IMG/VR virus record: IMGVR_UViG_3300024229_000018
Location: 1 to 35,093 of that record
Length of the DNA: 35,093 nt
Source of the DNA: a virus
Strand: one strand, 5' to 3'
Positions within the stretch are counted from its first letter, which is position 1. Each line of letters begins with the position of its first letter. The notes beneath the pieces were generated by a model. That model worked only from the letters and a program-made list of their open reading frames with translations. It did not search any database and was not told the origin of the DNA. This document shows, piece after piece, positions 23,457 to 30,884 of the stretch. Position numbers and translations under genes: made by a program.

Positions 23457-23478
23457 CTATACCAGTATCTATACCAGT
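23457..23478 (+). repeat. Paired direct repeats, left of attP (integrase/Xis arm sites)
   Basis: CTATACCAGT occurs at 23457-23466 and 23469-23478, a 12-base pitch. The same pair with the same pitch recurs at 23677-23698, on the other side of the attachment core. Paired direct repeats on both sides of a core are typical arm-type sites for tyrosine integrases. Confidence 0.65.
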
Positions 23479-23532
23479 AAATCTTAAAAATTTTATAAAT
23501 CCTTTTGTAACAAGCCTATAGCGAATTAGTTA

Positions 23533-23552
23533 GATTCCGGCTCCGGGCACCA
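23533..23552 (+). other. attP core with tRNA 3'-end identity
   Basis: The 20 bases GATTCCGGCTCCGGGCACCA read as the end of a bacterial tRNA: T-loop end, T-stem, acceptor strand TCCGGGC, discriminator A and CCA. The acceptor strand matches tRNA-Phe best; tRNA-Leu is an alternative. No tRNA 5' part precedes it, so it is not a gene. It lies between excisionase and integrase and is the likely crossover site, restoring the host tRNA after integration. Confidence 0.75.
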
Positions 23553-23565
23553 AGCAAATTAAATC

Positions 23566-23591
23566 AAGCAGTCTTAATGGCTGCTTTTTTT
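23566..23591 (+). terminator. Terminator right of the attP core
   Basis: A six-pair stem (AAGCAG with CTGCTT), a nine-base loop and seven T. It would end early transcripts before the integrase gene. It may also have come with the host tRNA region, since tRNA genes often end like this. Confidence 0.65.
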
Positions 23592-23676
23592 GTTTCTGTA
23601 AGTGAGTTATAAGAGAAATTGATACTCTCATTATCTCTCGAAATATTAAAACATCATCATTATTTCTTGCTGTAAA

Positions 23677-23698
23677 CTATACCAGTTTCTATACCAGT
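23677..23698 (+). repeat. Paired direct repeats, right of attP and upstream of integrase
   Basis: CTATACCAGT at 23677-23686 and 23689-23698, again with a 12-base pitch, ending eight bases before the integrase ATG. Binding here by integrase would also block its own expression. Confidence 0.65.
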
Positions 23699-23706
23699 AA
23701 AGAAAT

Positions 23707-24867
23707 ATGCTAACAGATCGTTTTATTAAATCAGTAAAACCTGGTGAAAAAGAAAAATTTATTGCAGACTATAATGGCTTATATTTAAGGATTGGTCCTA
23801 CTCAAGAAGGTGGTGGAAAAACCTGGAGATTTCTTTATACTTCACCAGGATCTAAATACCCAGTTAAAAAAAGCCTGGGTAAATATGATCATGTTAGTTT
23901 AGTTGATGCCAGGGATATAGCTCGCGATTATAAAAAACAACTGGCCCTGGGTATAGATCCATTTAGAAAGAAAGCAAAAGAATTAACAGCTGCTTCTGAT
24001 TTTATTGAAGCCTATGCTGAATTAAAAGGTTTAAATAAAACTACAAAAGCTTATGATGATGTAGTTAGGAACATAGGATATTTAGTTGATAATCTAGGAG
24101 ATCATCCACCACATGATTATTCTAAAGTAGAGATCAATAGTTTTATTAGAGATCGTTTAAGATCTGTCAAGACAACTTCTGTGCGTCGAGAATTAAATTC
24201 AATTTGTGCTGTTTTTAATCTAGTTTATGAAGAACATGAGATTGATCACTTCCATCGTTTCCGAAAATTAAACATACCAAACTTTGGATTAGATAGTGAA
24301 GAGCGTGAAGATTTTACTTCTGATCAATTAAATTTTTTGAGAGATGTTGTTGGAGGATCTGATAACAAAACAGAACAGATCATAGGTTTATTAATTGATA
24401 CTGGCATGAGATCTTCTGAAGCAGTAGGATTAGCTTCTCGGGATATAAACCTGGGACGAATACCTCATGTTGTTTTACATAAGAATCCTATGCGTAGGCT
24501 AAAGAATAGAAGCTCTCAAAGGATCATTCCCCTGGTCGGATCTTCACTATCCGCTGCTCAATGTTTAGATCTTACAGAAGAGTGGGTTTTTCCAAGATGG
24601 TTAAAAAAAGATCGTAGTAAAGATACTGCTAATGCAAATGTAAATAATAGAATTCATAGAATACTTGGGCCAGGATCTCCAACGTCACATTCCTTTCGGC
24701 ATACTCTAGCTACCAGGTTAAGATCAGTTGAATGTCCGGAGTACATGAGAAAAGAATTAGGTGGTTGGGCCAGTTCTGTTTCAGAGTCTTATGGTACACC
24801 AACAGACATAACTAACAAAGCTGCTTATATTGAGAAGTCCCTGGACTGGGTTACTGAGATCTTATAA
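23707..24867 (+). CDS. int: Tyrosine recombinase / integrase (386 aa)
   Basis: This enzyme integrates and excises the phage at a tRNA. Residues 1-80 form the N-terminal arm-binding domain typical of P4-type integrases (LTDRFIKSVKPGEKEKF, then DYNGLYLRIG and GKTWRFLYTSPG). The catalytic set is visible: Arg 235 in TGMRSSEAVGL, HSFRH with His 328 and Arg 331, and Tyr 362 in SESYGT after GGW. The length is normal. The start lacks a clear Shine-Dalgarno and lies just after the right arm repeats. The gene converges with the phosphoesterase and overlaps its end by 17 bases. Confidence 0.93.
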   Translation: MLTDRFIKSVKPGEKEKFIADYNGLYLRIGPTQEGGGKTWRFLYTSPGSKYPVKKSLGKYDHVSLVDARDIARDYKKQLALGIDPFRKKAKELTAASDFIEAYAELKGLNKTTKAYDDVVRNIGYLVDNLGDHPPHDYSKVEINSFIRDRLRSVKTTSVRRELNSICAVFNLVYEEHEIDHFHRFRKLNIPNFGLDSEEREDFTSDQLNFLRDVVGGSDNKTEQIIGLLIDTGMRSSEAVGLASRDINLGRIPHVVLHKNPMRRLKNRSSQRIIPLVGSSLSAAQCLDLTEEWVFPRWLKKDRSKDTANANVNNRIHRILGPGSPTSHSFRHTLATRLRSVECPEYMRKELGGWASSVSESYGTPTDITNKAAYIEKSLDWVTEIL

Positions 24868-26005
24868 GATCAATACTGGCTGTGTTGCGCCCTACTTCGC
24901 CAAACTCTTTATGCAGCAGAATGCAATTCATTTCGCGGTTTGATCTATAACCCATTCCAGAATGCCAGGCATCTTTTGCTGCAAGCGTTCTAAAACTTTC
25001 CCAGGTACAACCCGCTGACTCGATCACGTTGCGAGAATGAATATGTCCAGTGTACCAATATCTGTATTTAGCATCACCCCATTCTTTAGGTTTATCAGCA
25101 GCCATGATCATTGGCAGCTTCTCTGGTTTGGCCATGTCACCATGAGTTGATCCTATTAAAACTTTTCCGAATTTGTAATACCAAAATTTAGATGGCTTAA
25201 TATCTACAGTCACTCTTGGCTCGTCATGATACATACGCTCGAGTGCTAATCCAATAAATAGTGAACTATGAGAATCGTGGTTGCCTATTATTGACTTAAC
25301 TATGACGTGCTTATGTTTTCGCAGCGCTGAAGTTACGATCTCGCACATAAGATCTATACCAACTTTTAAAACCTTGTGCCAGCGTCCATCAACATCCAGG
25401 GCATTGCCACCTTTAGCTGTTCTGTTCTGATCATTATCGGAGTGAAAGAAATCTCCCAGGTTAAGTATGACTGCTGTGTCAGTTTGTGGAGATCTTTCTA
25501 CCAGGGCATTTGTTGCTCTTTGAAGATCTTTAGTTGCGATCTTTAAATCAAAATCTTCACCGGACTCATTACGATGGGCCAACATTCCAATGTGTGGATC
25601 GCCCATAACATAAGTAGCCAGGAGATCTGAATCAGTTAGTCCTGGTGGATTTACTTTAACTGGTTTAAATTCTCCCAGGGCCTCATTAAATATGTTGGCA
25701 ACTTCTTCTGGATCTAATCCATCTTGCTGCGTTTTTACCCATTGGATTTTTACCTGGCCATCATCACCATAAAGAGTTGATACACCTTTGACATTAAATC
25801 CCTGGGCAGCTTCATGAACCATATCAGCTTCTGGAGCTATGCCCTGAAGAGCTGCTCGCTTTCTTATAGCTCTAATAGTTTTAGAAACATTTTGATGAGT
25901 TATTCCTAGCTCCTCACCAACTTTTGCCATAGTGCCATATTTAATATATAGCTCTAACTTTTTCTTTTGTGCGTCTGTATTACAGAACTCAAATAAATGT
26001 TTCAT
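24851..26005 (-). CDS. HTH-metallophosphoesterase fusion (384 aa)
   Basis: Residues 11-50 are a helix-turn-helix (YGTMAKVGEELGITHQNVSK). Residues 130-345 are a calcineurin-like phosphoesterase with all metal motifs: GDPHIG (Asp 136, His 138), LGDFFHSD (Asp 185), GNHD (241-244), THGD (His 288) and GHIHS (His 321, His 323). Such fusions are common in small podoviruses; nuclease or phosphodiesterase activity on DNA is likely, but the substrate is unknown. The ATG at 26005 has GGAG at five bases; a 15-codon extension overlaps the holin and is less likely. It is the last gene of the leftward series. Confidence 0.85.
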   Translation of the reverse strand: MKHLFEFCNTDAQKKKLELYIKYGTMAKVGEELGITHQNVSKTIRAIRKRAALQGIAPEADMVHEAAQGFNVKGVSTLYGDDGQVKIQWVKTQQDGLDPEEVANIFNEALGEFKPVKVNPPGLTDSDLLATYVMGDPHIGMLAHRNESGEDFDLKIATKDLQRATNALVERSPQTDTAVILNLGDFFHSDNDQNRTAKGGNALDVDGRWHKVLKVGIDLMCEIVTSALRKHKHVIVKSIIGNHDSHSSLFIGLALERMYHDEPRVTVDIKPSKFWYYKFGKVLIGSTHGDMAKPEKLPMIMAADKPKEWGDAKYRYWYTGHIHSRNVIESAGCTWESFRTLAAKDAWHSGMGYRSNREMNCILLHKEFGEVGRNTASIDLIRSQ

Positions 26006-26006
26006 G

Positions 26007-26441
26007 TTATCTCCGAGAGGAAATACTGCTCCCAAAATACAAACCAACAACAGCCATGATTGCGTGGCTTAACCACTCTGGAGTAACTACTCCCTCAAGT
26101 TCAATGTACTCTGTAACTTCATGAGTAAAGTCCAGGAAAAGAATTTTGAAACCTTCAGTTGAGATCACTGGGACTTGACTTGTCTGCCCTAATAACGGAG
26201 CAAGTATCAAGAACATTGCCATTGCCATAAAAGAAACAACTAGGAATTTACGAGTCCAGTTAGCATGAGGTGTGCTCCATTCTCTTGCAGCTGATCTGGA
26301 GAGCTCGTTTTCTCTTCCAGCTTCCAGGGCCATTTTCCATTGCTCTGCTTTGTCAGCGTTAGATTGGGACCAGATCCTCATTACAGCTCCGCCCACTGTT
26401 GAACCAAGCATTGTCACAACTTCCATAGGAATGCCAAACAT
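26007..26441 (-). CDS. Holin of the three-segment type (144 aa)
   Basis: An N-terminal amphipathic/hydrophobic part (VVTMLGSTVGGAVMRIW), then a charged helix (SNADKAEQWKMALEAGRENE), a membrane segment at about 65-85 (KFLVVSFMAMAMFLILAPLL) and another at 123-139. The WSTPHANWTRKF motif before the second segment is typical of the phage holin group found also in gene transfer agents (3TM holins). It would form inner-membrane pores at lysis. It ends one base before the phosphoesterase ATG and starts overlapping the 32-residue gene. Confidence 0.75.
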   Translation of the reverse strand: MFGIPMEVVTMLGSTVGGAVMRIWSQSNADKAEQWKMALEAGRENELSRSAAREWSTPHANWTRKFLVVSFMAMAMFLILAPLLGQTSQVPVISTEGFKILFLDFTHEVTEYIELEGVVTPEWLSHAIMAVVGLYFGSSISSRR

Positions 26442-26539
26442 CAGCCTAATAAATTAGCTAATAGACCAAGAACTACAATGCCAGCAAAAATCACTTTTGT
26501 TTTGTTAGCTTTATAAAATTCAATTATCTTGTCATTCAT
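26441..26539 (-). CDS. Tiny membrane protein (32 aa)
   Basis: A short frame with AGGAG seven bases before ATG and a stop sharing a base with the holin ATG (TGATG). After a charged start (MNDKIIEFYKANKTK) comes one hydrophobic segment VIFAGIVVLGLLANLLG that runs to the C-terminus. The coupling with holin suggests a holin-associated or antiholin-type peptide. It is too short for family recognition. Confidence 0.5.
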   Translation of the reverse strand: MNDKIIEFYKANKTKVIFAGIVVLGLLANLLG

Positions 26540-26540
26540 A

Positions 26541-26606
26541 TTAAACTCCTTTAGTTAAAACAGTTACTATTATTTGAGCAACAATTATTAAAATTGCTGT
26601 TTTCAT
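26541..26606 (-). CDS. Very small hydrophobic peptide (21 aa)
   Basis: ATG 26606 overlaps the stop of the preceding gene (ATGA). The product MKTAILIIVAQIIVTVLTKG plus Val is nearly all hydrophobic. Its 3' end contains the ribosome binding site of the next tiny gene. It may be a real coupled peptide or a translation bridge; support is limited to overlap and composition. Confidence 0.35.
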   Translation of the reverse strand: MKTAILIIVAQIIVTVLTKGV

Positions 26607-26821
26607 TTACTATCAATCTCTAAAACAAGATCAATAATTTTTTCTAGCTTTACATCTATTGAGTCAAACTTTTTTTCAGTTGCTTTTTGTTGAGATTGCA
26701 GTACAGCTACATCTCTTTCAATTGCTGTGACATACATGATCATTAATACAATCATTGTTCCAGTTGTTGCAATATGTGATAGTGATATTGCTTTACTTAA
26801 ATGCCATCTTTCAGAAGTCAT
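26603..26821 (-). CDS. Membrane-anchored coiled-coil protein (72 aa)
   Basis: After a short polar start there is one membrane segment (LSHIATTGTMIVLMIMYVTAI, about residues 14-34), then a coiled coil (VAVLQSQQKATEKKFDSIDVKLEKII). It overlaps both neighbours by four bases (ATGA). The layout with one anchor and a coiled coil in a lysis region resembles small spanin or holin-partner proteins, but no lipobox or signal peptide is present. Function unproven. Confidence 0.6.
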   Translation of the reverse strand: MTSERWHLSKAISLSHIATTGTMIVLMIMYVTAIERDVAVLQSQQKATEKKFDSIDVKLEKIIDLVLEIDSK

Positions 26822-27090
26822 AAAAATTTCTCATATATGTAATTAATTTCTTTTTGAGTAAATGAAAGTTCTCTTACCAGGGCCTCAATTTTTGCTTCAA
26901 GCTTTGCCCTTTCTACTTCATGTGAGTAATGCTTAGAAGAGGGAACGATTTGCATGTCTGGTGTAACTAATAGATTCATAGCCTGGTTTAATCTGACTAT
27001 GTCATTGTTAGCTGAAAACAATTGAGATCCTAAGAATGCCACAAAAGCAAACATTAGACCGACGATACCTTGCATTATTTTTTCGTTCAT
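26818..27090 (-). CDS. Membrane-anchored helical protein, possible spanin-like (90 aa)
   Basis: A hydrophobic N-terminal segment (IVGLMFAFVAFLGSQLF, about residues 9-25) is followed by a polar periplasm-like part and a coiled-coil end (VERAKLEAKIEALVRELSFTQKEI). It could be an inner-membrane spanin, as this topology suits an i-spanin, but no outer-membrane partner is recognised. Four-base overlap downstream and one-base overlap upstream. It also contains the last GATC and lies just after the last CCWGG before the motif-free island. Confidence 0.6.
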   Translation of the reverse strand: MNEKIMQGIVGLMFAFVAFLGSQLFSANNDIVRLNQAMNLLVTPDMQIVPSSKHYSHEVERAKLEAKIEALVRELSFTQKEINYIYEKFL

Positions 27091-27320
27091 TAGGCTTCTA
27101 CTTTAGCTGCCTTTAATTCATCAGTAGTAGTCATACTATCTACTTGCTTTGTAATATCTCTGAGCCTTTGTTTCTCTGTCACAATAGCTGAAGTTGATGT
27201 ACCAGCTTCTTGTGCCTTCATAAAGAGAATGTCTTGTTCCTCTAACAGAGGTTTTCTGTCTGCTCTAAGTCTGTCTTTAGTAATGACTTTGGCTTTAGCT
27301 ATATCTACAGTTATAGGCAT
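27090..27320 (-). CDS. Small helical protein (76 aa)
   Basis: A charged, wholly helical product: ITVDIAKAKVITKDRLRADRK, then LLEEQDILFMKAQEAGTSTSAI and a C-terminal helix (RLRDITKQVDSM). Similar small proteins lie at the end of fibre clusters in other phages and may be fibre assembly or scaffolding helpers. No firm family. It overlaps the genes on both sides by one base (TAATG). Confidence 0.6.
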   Translation of the reverse strand: MPITVDIAKAKVITKDRLRADRKPLLEEQDILFMKAQEAGTSTSAIVTEKQRLRDITKQVDSMTTTDELKAAKVEA

Positions 27321-27598
27321 TATTTATTCTCCTTCATATTGTATTTAGCTAAGTCCTCTGCACTCAAGTCTGCTGAAGTCTTTTCATCAGAACCAGCAGT
27401 ATATGTCCAAGCATTTCTAAAAGACCTGTCAGATAAGTCAACTGAGTCAGCTATGATTTCGTACTTAGTGCCAGTAGGTAAATCTTTGTTAGCTATGTGT
27501 ATTATCTTTTCTTCATCTGTACCTGTTAGCTGTGCTAAAAATTTAGGAGCTGGTGTTAATACTTGAGCCACTCCACCATTGTCATATATTAATCTCAT
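27320..27598 (-). CDS. Hypothetical protein in fibre cluster (92 aa)
   Basis: ATG 27598 follows TTGGAG at six bases and lies one base after the upstream stop; a TTG four codons earlier is less likely. The product opens with MRLIYDNGGVAQVLTPAPKF and includes LPTGTKYEIIADSVDLSDRSFRNAWTYT, a pattern reminiscent of small fibre-associated proteins. No catalytic or membrane features. The role is unknown. Confidence 0.6.
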   Translation of the reverse strand: MRLIYDNGGVAQVLTPAPKFLAQLTGTDEEKIIHIANKDLPTGTKYEIIADSVDLSDRSFRNAWTYTAGSDEKTSADLSAEDLAKYNMKENK

Positions 27599-27599
27599 A

Positions 27600-28427
27600 T
27601 TAATCTCCAAAAACTATTAAAGTGTTTTCACTTCTGTCTACATAACCCGCATTTCCGTTTTTAGCAGTAGCAACTTTAACACGTCCTGTTTCTAAATTAG
27701 CTGTGCTGCTATCAGCAAAATACATAACTGCACCATAATAACCATCTTGAGTCATTCCACTTACAGCATAATTAGCGTTAGCCATAGCGTTAGAAAAATT
27801 TACCCAAAACTGACCAGTACCACTATCAGTAAGACTAGACACATTATGAGAATCGTTAATAGCTGCTGTACCAGTACCATTAAAATTACACCAAGCCTTT
27901 GCAGTAAACTGTGACAAGCCTCTGCCATCGTTTGTAATATTTAAAGCAGTAGTCCAAGTAATCGCTGAATCTGCTGAACCTGAAGATGCTACTTTAAATT
28001 GATGAGTGCCACCTTCTTGAGAATAATCTGTAGCATAAGACGATTCCATATATTTATAATTCTCACTTACATCAATCATCTTAGCGTTGTTTGAAAGATG
28101 TGTTTGATTTGAATACCCATAAACAGCACCTCTGTTGCCAGATTGTATAACTTTAGGATACCAATCAGTTTCAGGAGTTACACCGAAACCTACATTTTCA
28201 TTTGAATCAATTGTTATAGCAGTAGCATCAGCATTGTCATCAATACCTGTCGAGGTAAAGTTAGGTATCGTACCTGTCAGCTTGGTTGCATCAATCGTAG
28301 TAGAAGTAAACGCACCAGCAGAACTGATACTCGCTTTCTCTACTCCGTTGGCTTGGAACTTTATGTCTTTAGAAGAACCATCAGCGTTTAGTGTTAGATG
28401 TTCGTCACTTGATTTTATTGTACTCAT
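27600..28427 (-). CDS. Fibre/receptor-binding-type protein (275 aa)
   Basis: The N-terminal 60 residues have the fibre-repeat pattern HLTLNADGSSKDIKFQANGV and KASISSAGAFTSTTIDATKL. A central part (about 75-200) is rich in Tyr, Ser and Gly, and the C-terminal 85 residues (SLTDSGTGQFWVNFSNAMAN, then YAVSGMTQDGYYG, ending TLIVFGD) look like a compact beta domain used at fibre tips. It probably binds the host surface. It overlaps the preceding gene by four bases (ATGA). G+C and word use differ from the head genes. Confidence 0.65.
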   Translation of the reverse strand: MSTIKSSDEHLTLNADGSSKDIKFQANGVEKASISSAGAFTSTTIDATKLTGTIPNFTSTGIDDNADATAITIDSNENVGFGVTPETDWYPKVIQSGNRGAVYGYSNQTHLSNNAKMIDVSENYKYMESSYATDYSQEGGTHQFKVASSGSADSAITWTTALNITNDGRGLSQFTAKAWCNFNGTGTAAINDSHNVSSLTDSGTGQFWVNFSNAMANANYAVSGMTQDGYYGAVMYFADSSTANLETGRVKVATAKNGNAGYVDRSENTLIVFGD

Positions 28428-28969
28428 CTTAATAATGCTCCCGAAAAGTGAATTAATTTAGTTGTTGTTCCTGAAGCAGTTTCAGTATAAGAACCTAACC
28501 AAAGATTATCTCCAGCATTTAAATTAAGAATTATTGTTCCTGTATTGTGTACTTGGGAATTTACATTACTTCTCGTACCACCAGTACCACTCATCTTATA
28601 CATCGTATCGTGTGTTCCTGAGTATGTACCCCCTTCACGATATAATTGACCAACGACTTCATTGAAAGTAGTGTAATTGTTTGCAACTGTACTAAAGTCA
28701 TTCATAATTAAAGCAGTAATTAAATAAAGTCCAGCTTCAGATACTTTTATATAACCACTTGAGCCAGCAGTAACTGTAATTCCTGAACCAGCATAATAAT
28801 TTCCTGTAGGTGCAGTAATACTTAATTTGTTTGGTGGCCAACTTTGTGAACCAGTTTGTGTTGGGCCTTCTAAATACCAAGAAGAATTATTTGTGCTAAT
28901 ATCAGCAGAAGTAATTGTTCCGTCTTGTATTTTGTTGACTCCAGTTGAGCCACTAATCTCTGTTGGCAT
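28424..28969 (-). CDS. C1q/TNF-like fibre-tip protein (181 aa)
   Basis: A short stem, GVNKIQDGTITSADIS, is followed by a jelly-roll-like domain: GLYLITALIMNDF (about residues 81-93) and IILNLNAGDNLWLGSYTE, ending FSGALLR. The last part matches the C1q-type signature (GDxLWL and a final FSG-LL), a fold common on trimeric phage fibre tips. It is likely a receptor-binding subunit. The motif IxDGTITSADI is shared with the 84-residue protein at 30319. Confidence 0.65.
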   Translation of the reverse strand: MPTEISGSTGVNKIQDGTITSADISTNNSSWYLEGPTQTGSQSWPPNKLSITAPTGNYYAGSGITVTAGSSGYIKVSEAGLYLITALIMNDFSTVANNYTTFNEVVGQLYREGGTYSGTHDTMYKMSGTGGTRSNVNSQVHNTGTIILNLNAGDNLWLGSYTETASGTTTKLIHFSGALLR

Positions 28970-28979
28970 TTACTACTCC

Positions 28980-29297
28980 TTATGGTTTAGGATTGGCATC
29001 CTTGACAGCTTTAATTGCTTTGTGCCACTCACCTGTTGCATCTAACTTACCAGCAGTCATATCGTGGTACAGTTGGTCTAACTGCTCCTTGATTTCTGCA
29101 TAAGCTGTTGCCCTTGTTCTTTGGTATGCGTTACCATCATAGACACCTTGCAGTCTTGTAACCTCTGCGTCTATTTCGCTCTGTGTGGGTTCAGTTTGTT
29201 TACTGTCCAACCACTCTAATTCGTCACCTCTCAATACCCATTCAGCGTTTGGCTTTAGGGATTGTAGGGCATCGACTGTTGTCATCTCATTTGCCAT
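28980..29297 (-). CDS. Fibre-associated small protein, paralog 1 (105 aa)
   Basis: The central part ATRLQ-like (EVTRLQGVYDGNAYQRTRAT) and the end AIKAVKDANPKP match the 99-residue protein at 30584 (EVTRLQAVYDSQEYARKRKA and AILAIKSEFPKP). The middle, IKEQLDQLYHDMTAGKLDATGEWHKA, is a pattern common in phage tail-fibre neighbours, thought to be assembly helpers. N-terminal 35 residues hold a small WVLRGDELEWLD motif. It follows the 170-residue fibre-tip gene. Confidence 0.65.
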   Translation of the reverse strand: MANEMTTVDALQSLKPNAEWVLRGDELEWLDSKQTEPTQSEIDAEVTRLQGVYDGNAYQRTRATAYAEIKEQLDQLYHDMTAGKLDATGEWHKAIKAVKDANPKP

Positions 29298-29327
29298 TTC
29301 TTACTCCTGTTAAAATTAAATTAAAAA

Positions 29328-29840
29328 TCATCCCGCTATCTCCATTAATACAAGTTGGGTTTTTTCGCCATCACTATTCATCTTAATTAAGTTACCACCA
29401 TAAGAAGAAGCCTGAAGTTTATAAGTAGTAGCAGATGTTGTTGATGGACTGTCTATATACGAAATGTTATGTGATGAATGAATTTCTCCAGCATTAGCAT
29501 AGTATTGAGAATAATTACTATTAGATGTCCATACAGCTGTAGAACCTCTAACAAGTTTTGTTCCAAAACCAGAGCCAGCAATTGAAGTTCTAGCGTGCGC
29601 TCTCCACATAACAAAAATTTTACTTGCTGTAGATGATGGTGTAATTGTTGCGCTATGACCTATATCAGTATATGTGGCAGTAGATAAATTTGTTTGGGTT
29701 GAATGTTCTGAAATAACAACTTGCAACACAGCACCAGTAGGCATACTCGCACTTGTCATTCCCGATAGCTGATTCTGTAAGGCTATAGTGCCTGAACCAT
29801 CTGCGGTTTCTAATTGGTCTACTTTAATTTTTGATGCCAT
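29328..29840 (-). CDS. Fibre-tip protein, paralog of 29840 and 30885 genes (170 aa)
   Basis: An N-terminal stem (KIKVDQLETADGSGTIALQN) is followed by the shared tip domain: VLQVVISEHSTQT, then SATITPSSTASKIFVMW, a central LVRGSTAVW, then SYIDSPSTTSATTYKLQ and the end LVLMEIAG. The same blocks in the same order occur in the genes at 29840 and 30885. The variable parts between blocks are probably surface loops. It may act as a receptor-binding subunit. Confidence 0.7.
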   Translation of the reverse strand: MASKIKVDQLETADGSGTIALQNQLSGMTSASMPTGAVLQVVISEHSTQTNLSTATYTDIGHSATITPSSTASKIFVMWRAHARTSIAGSGFGTKLVRGSTAVWTSNSNYSQYYANAGEIHSSHNISYIDSPSTTSATTYKLQASSYGGNLIKMNSDGEKTQLVLMEIAG

Positions 29841-30319
29841 TAGCCAGCTACCTCCATAAGTGTTATAAACGCATCAGAACCGCCCCACCCAACAAACACA
29901 GAACCAGCAGCACCTGTTTTCATTTGTGTTTTATAGGTAGTTGCTGATGTAGTGCTTGGTGAATCTAAATAAGAACAGCTACAAGAGCCTACTTGATTGT
30001 CGCCCGATGCGTTGTCATAAGCAGCCATAGTTTCAAAATTACTTATGACTGTAGAACCACGCAATAAATTTAACATTAGTCTAGAGTTACCACTTTGTTT
30101 GCCACATCCAGTATGTATTACATTAACAAGTATTTTGTTAGAAGATGAGGTTGGTGTTATTGAAGCTGTTAATCCAGTATCTGCCCAAGTAGATGTTGAA
30201 TTGCTATGTGTTCCTGAACTAACATATTTAACATTAACAACTTGTACTATATGACCAGCAGGCATTTGCAAATCATAACCAGTTGGTGCTTGTATTGCTT
30301 TGACTTCTAATGTACTCAT
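29840..30319 (-). CDS. Fibre-tip protein, paralog of 29328 and 30885 genes (159 aa)
   Basis: A short stem (STLEVKAIQAPTGYDLQMPAG) precedes the shared domain: IVQVVNVKYVSSG, TASITPTSSSNKILVNV, LLRGSTVI, SYLDSPSTTSATTYKTQ and a final ITLMEVAG. Conserved blocks are the framework, while the segments around residues 75-110 differ most between paralogs. One-base overlaps (TAATG) join it to both neighbours. Confidence 0.7.
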   Translation of the reverse strand: MSTLEVKAIQAPTGYDLQMPAGHIVQVVNVKYVSSGTHSNSTSTWADTGLTASITPTSSSNKILVNVIHTGCGKQSGNSRLMLNLLRGSTVISNFETMAAYDNASGDNQVGSCSCSYLDSPSTTSATTYKTQMKTGAAGSVFVGWGGSDAFITLMEVAG

Positions 30320-30573
30320 TACACTACGCTCCAGTTTCCGTTGACTGTGACTGTGTAGCCATCAGCAATTGTTATAGGCCCCGCGCTCATCCCATTAGAT
30401 GTACTAGGAATGGTTATATTCTCAGATATTGTTTGGGCATTGGTTCTGATCACACTCGAAGCTCCTAGACTTGGGCCACCTAACTCTACTGCTGAGTTAA
30501 TGTCACTAGCAGTAATTGTGTTGTCTAGTATTTCGTTTGTGGTAATTCCACCGCCACTAATTGTTATTGCCAT
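30319..30573 (-). CDS. Short fibre-stem protein (84 aa)
   Basis: The product resembles a fragment of a marine-type tail fibre: TISGGGITTNEILDNTITAS at the start and NGMSAGPITIADGYTVTVNG with a terminal WSVV. The last block recurs at the C-terminus of the 555-residue fibre (NALTAGPITINSGVSVTIPT, then WIVA), so the two share a terminal module. It may be a trimer-capping peptide. Confidence 0.6.
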   Translation of the reverse strand: MAITISGGGITTNEILDNTITASDINSAVELGGPSLGASSVIRTNAQTISENITIPSTSNGMSAGPITIADGYTVTVNGNWSVV

Positions 30574-30583
30574 CTAGTTACTC

Positions 30584-30883
30584 CTATGGTTTTGGAAACT
30601 CAGACTTAATTGCTAATATGGCATCCTTGTGTGTAGTCGTGCCATTAATAGAATCATCGCTGATTAATTCAAATTGATTTAACGCATCGTATTTAGCTTT
30701 GCGTTTTCTTGCGTATTCTTGGGAGTCATAGACTGCTTGGAGTCTAGTTACTTCTGCTGAAATTAAAGATTGATTTAATACAACTGTATTGCCTTTTTCA
30801 TCCCACGCTTTTAGTGGTGAAGAATGAGAAATAGTAGTAACTGTTGAATGTGTGTTTCTTATTGCTAAATCTTTATCTACCAT
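30584..30883 (-). CDS. Fibre-associated small protein, paralog 2 (99 aa)
   Basis: Paralog of the 105-residue protein at 28980: shared EVTRLQAVYDSQEYARKRKA and a common ending (KDAILAIKSEFPKP). The N-terminal 35 residues differ (AIRNTHSTVTTISHSSPLKA). It lies directly after the 235-residue fibre-tip gene, as the other copy lies after the 170-residue one, so the pair seems to be duplicated as a unit. Confidence 0.65.
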   Translation of the reverse strand: MVDKDLAIRNTHSTVTTISHSSPLKAWDEKGNTVVLNQSLISAEVTRLQAVYDSQEYARKRKAKYDALNQFELISDDSINGTTTHKDAILAIKSEFPKP

Positions 30884-30884
30884 A

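Noticed and set aside
23500-23560. A complete tRNA gene ending at 23552
   Set aside because: Only the T-arm end, acceptor strand and CCA are present; no D-arm or anticodon stem can be built upstream.
23457-23698. CRISPR-like array from the CTATACCAGT repeats
   Set aside because: Only two close pairs with a 12-base pitch and no unique spacers of proper length; position around attP fits recombinase arm sites.
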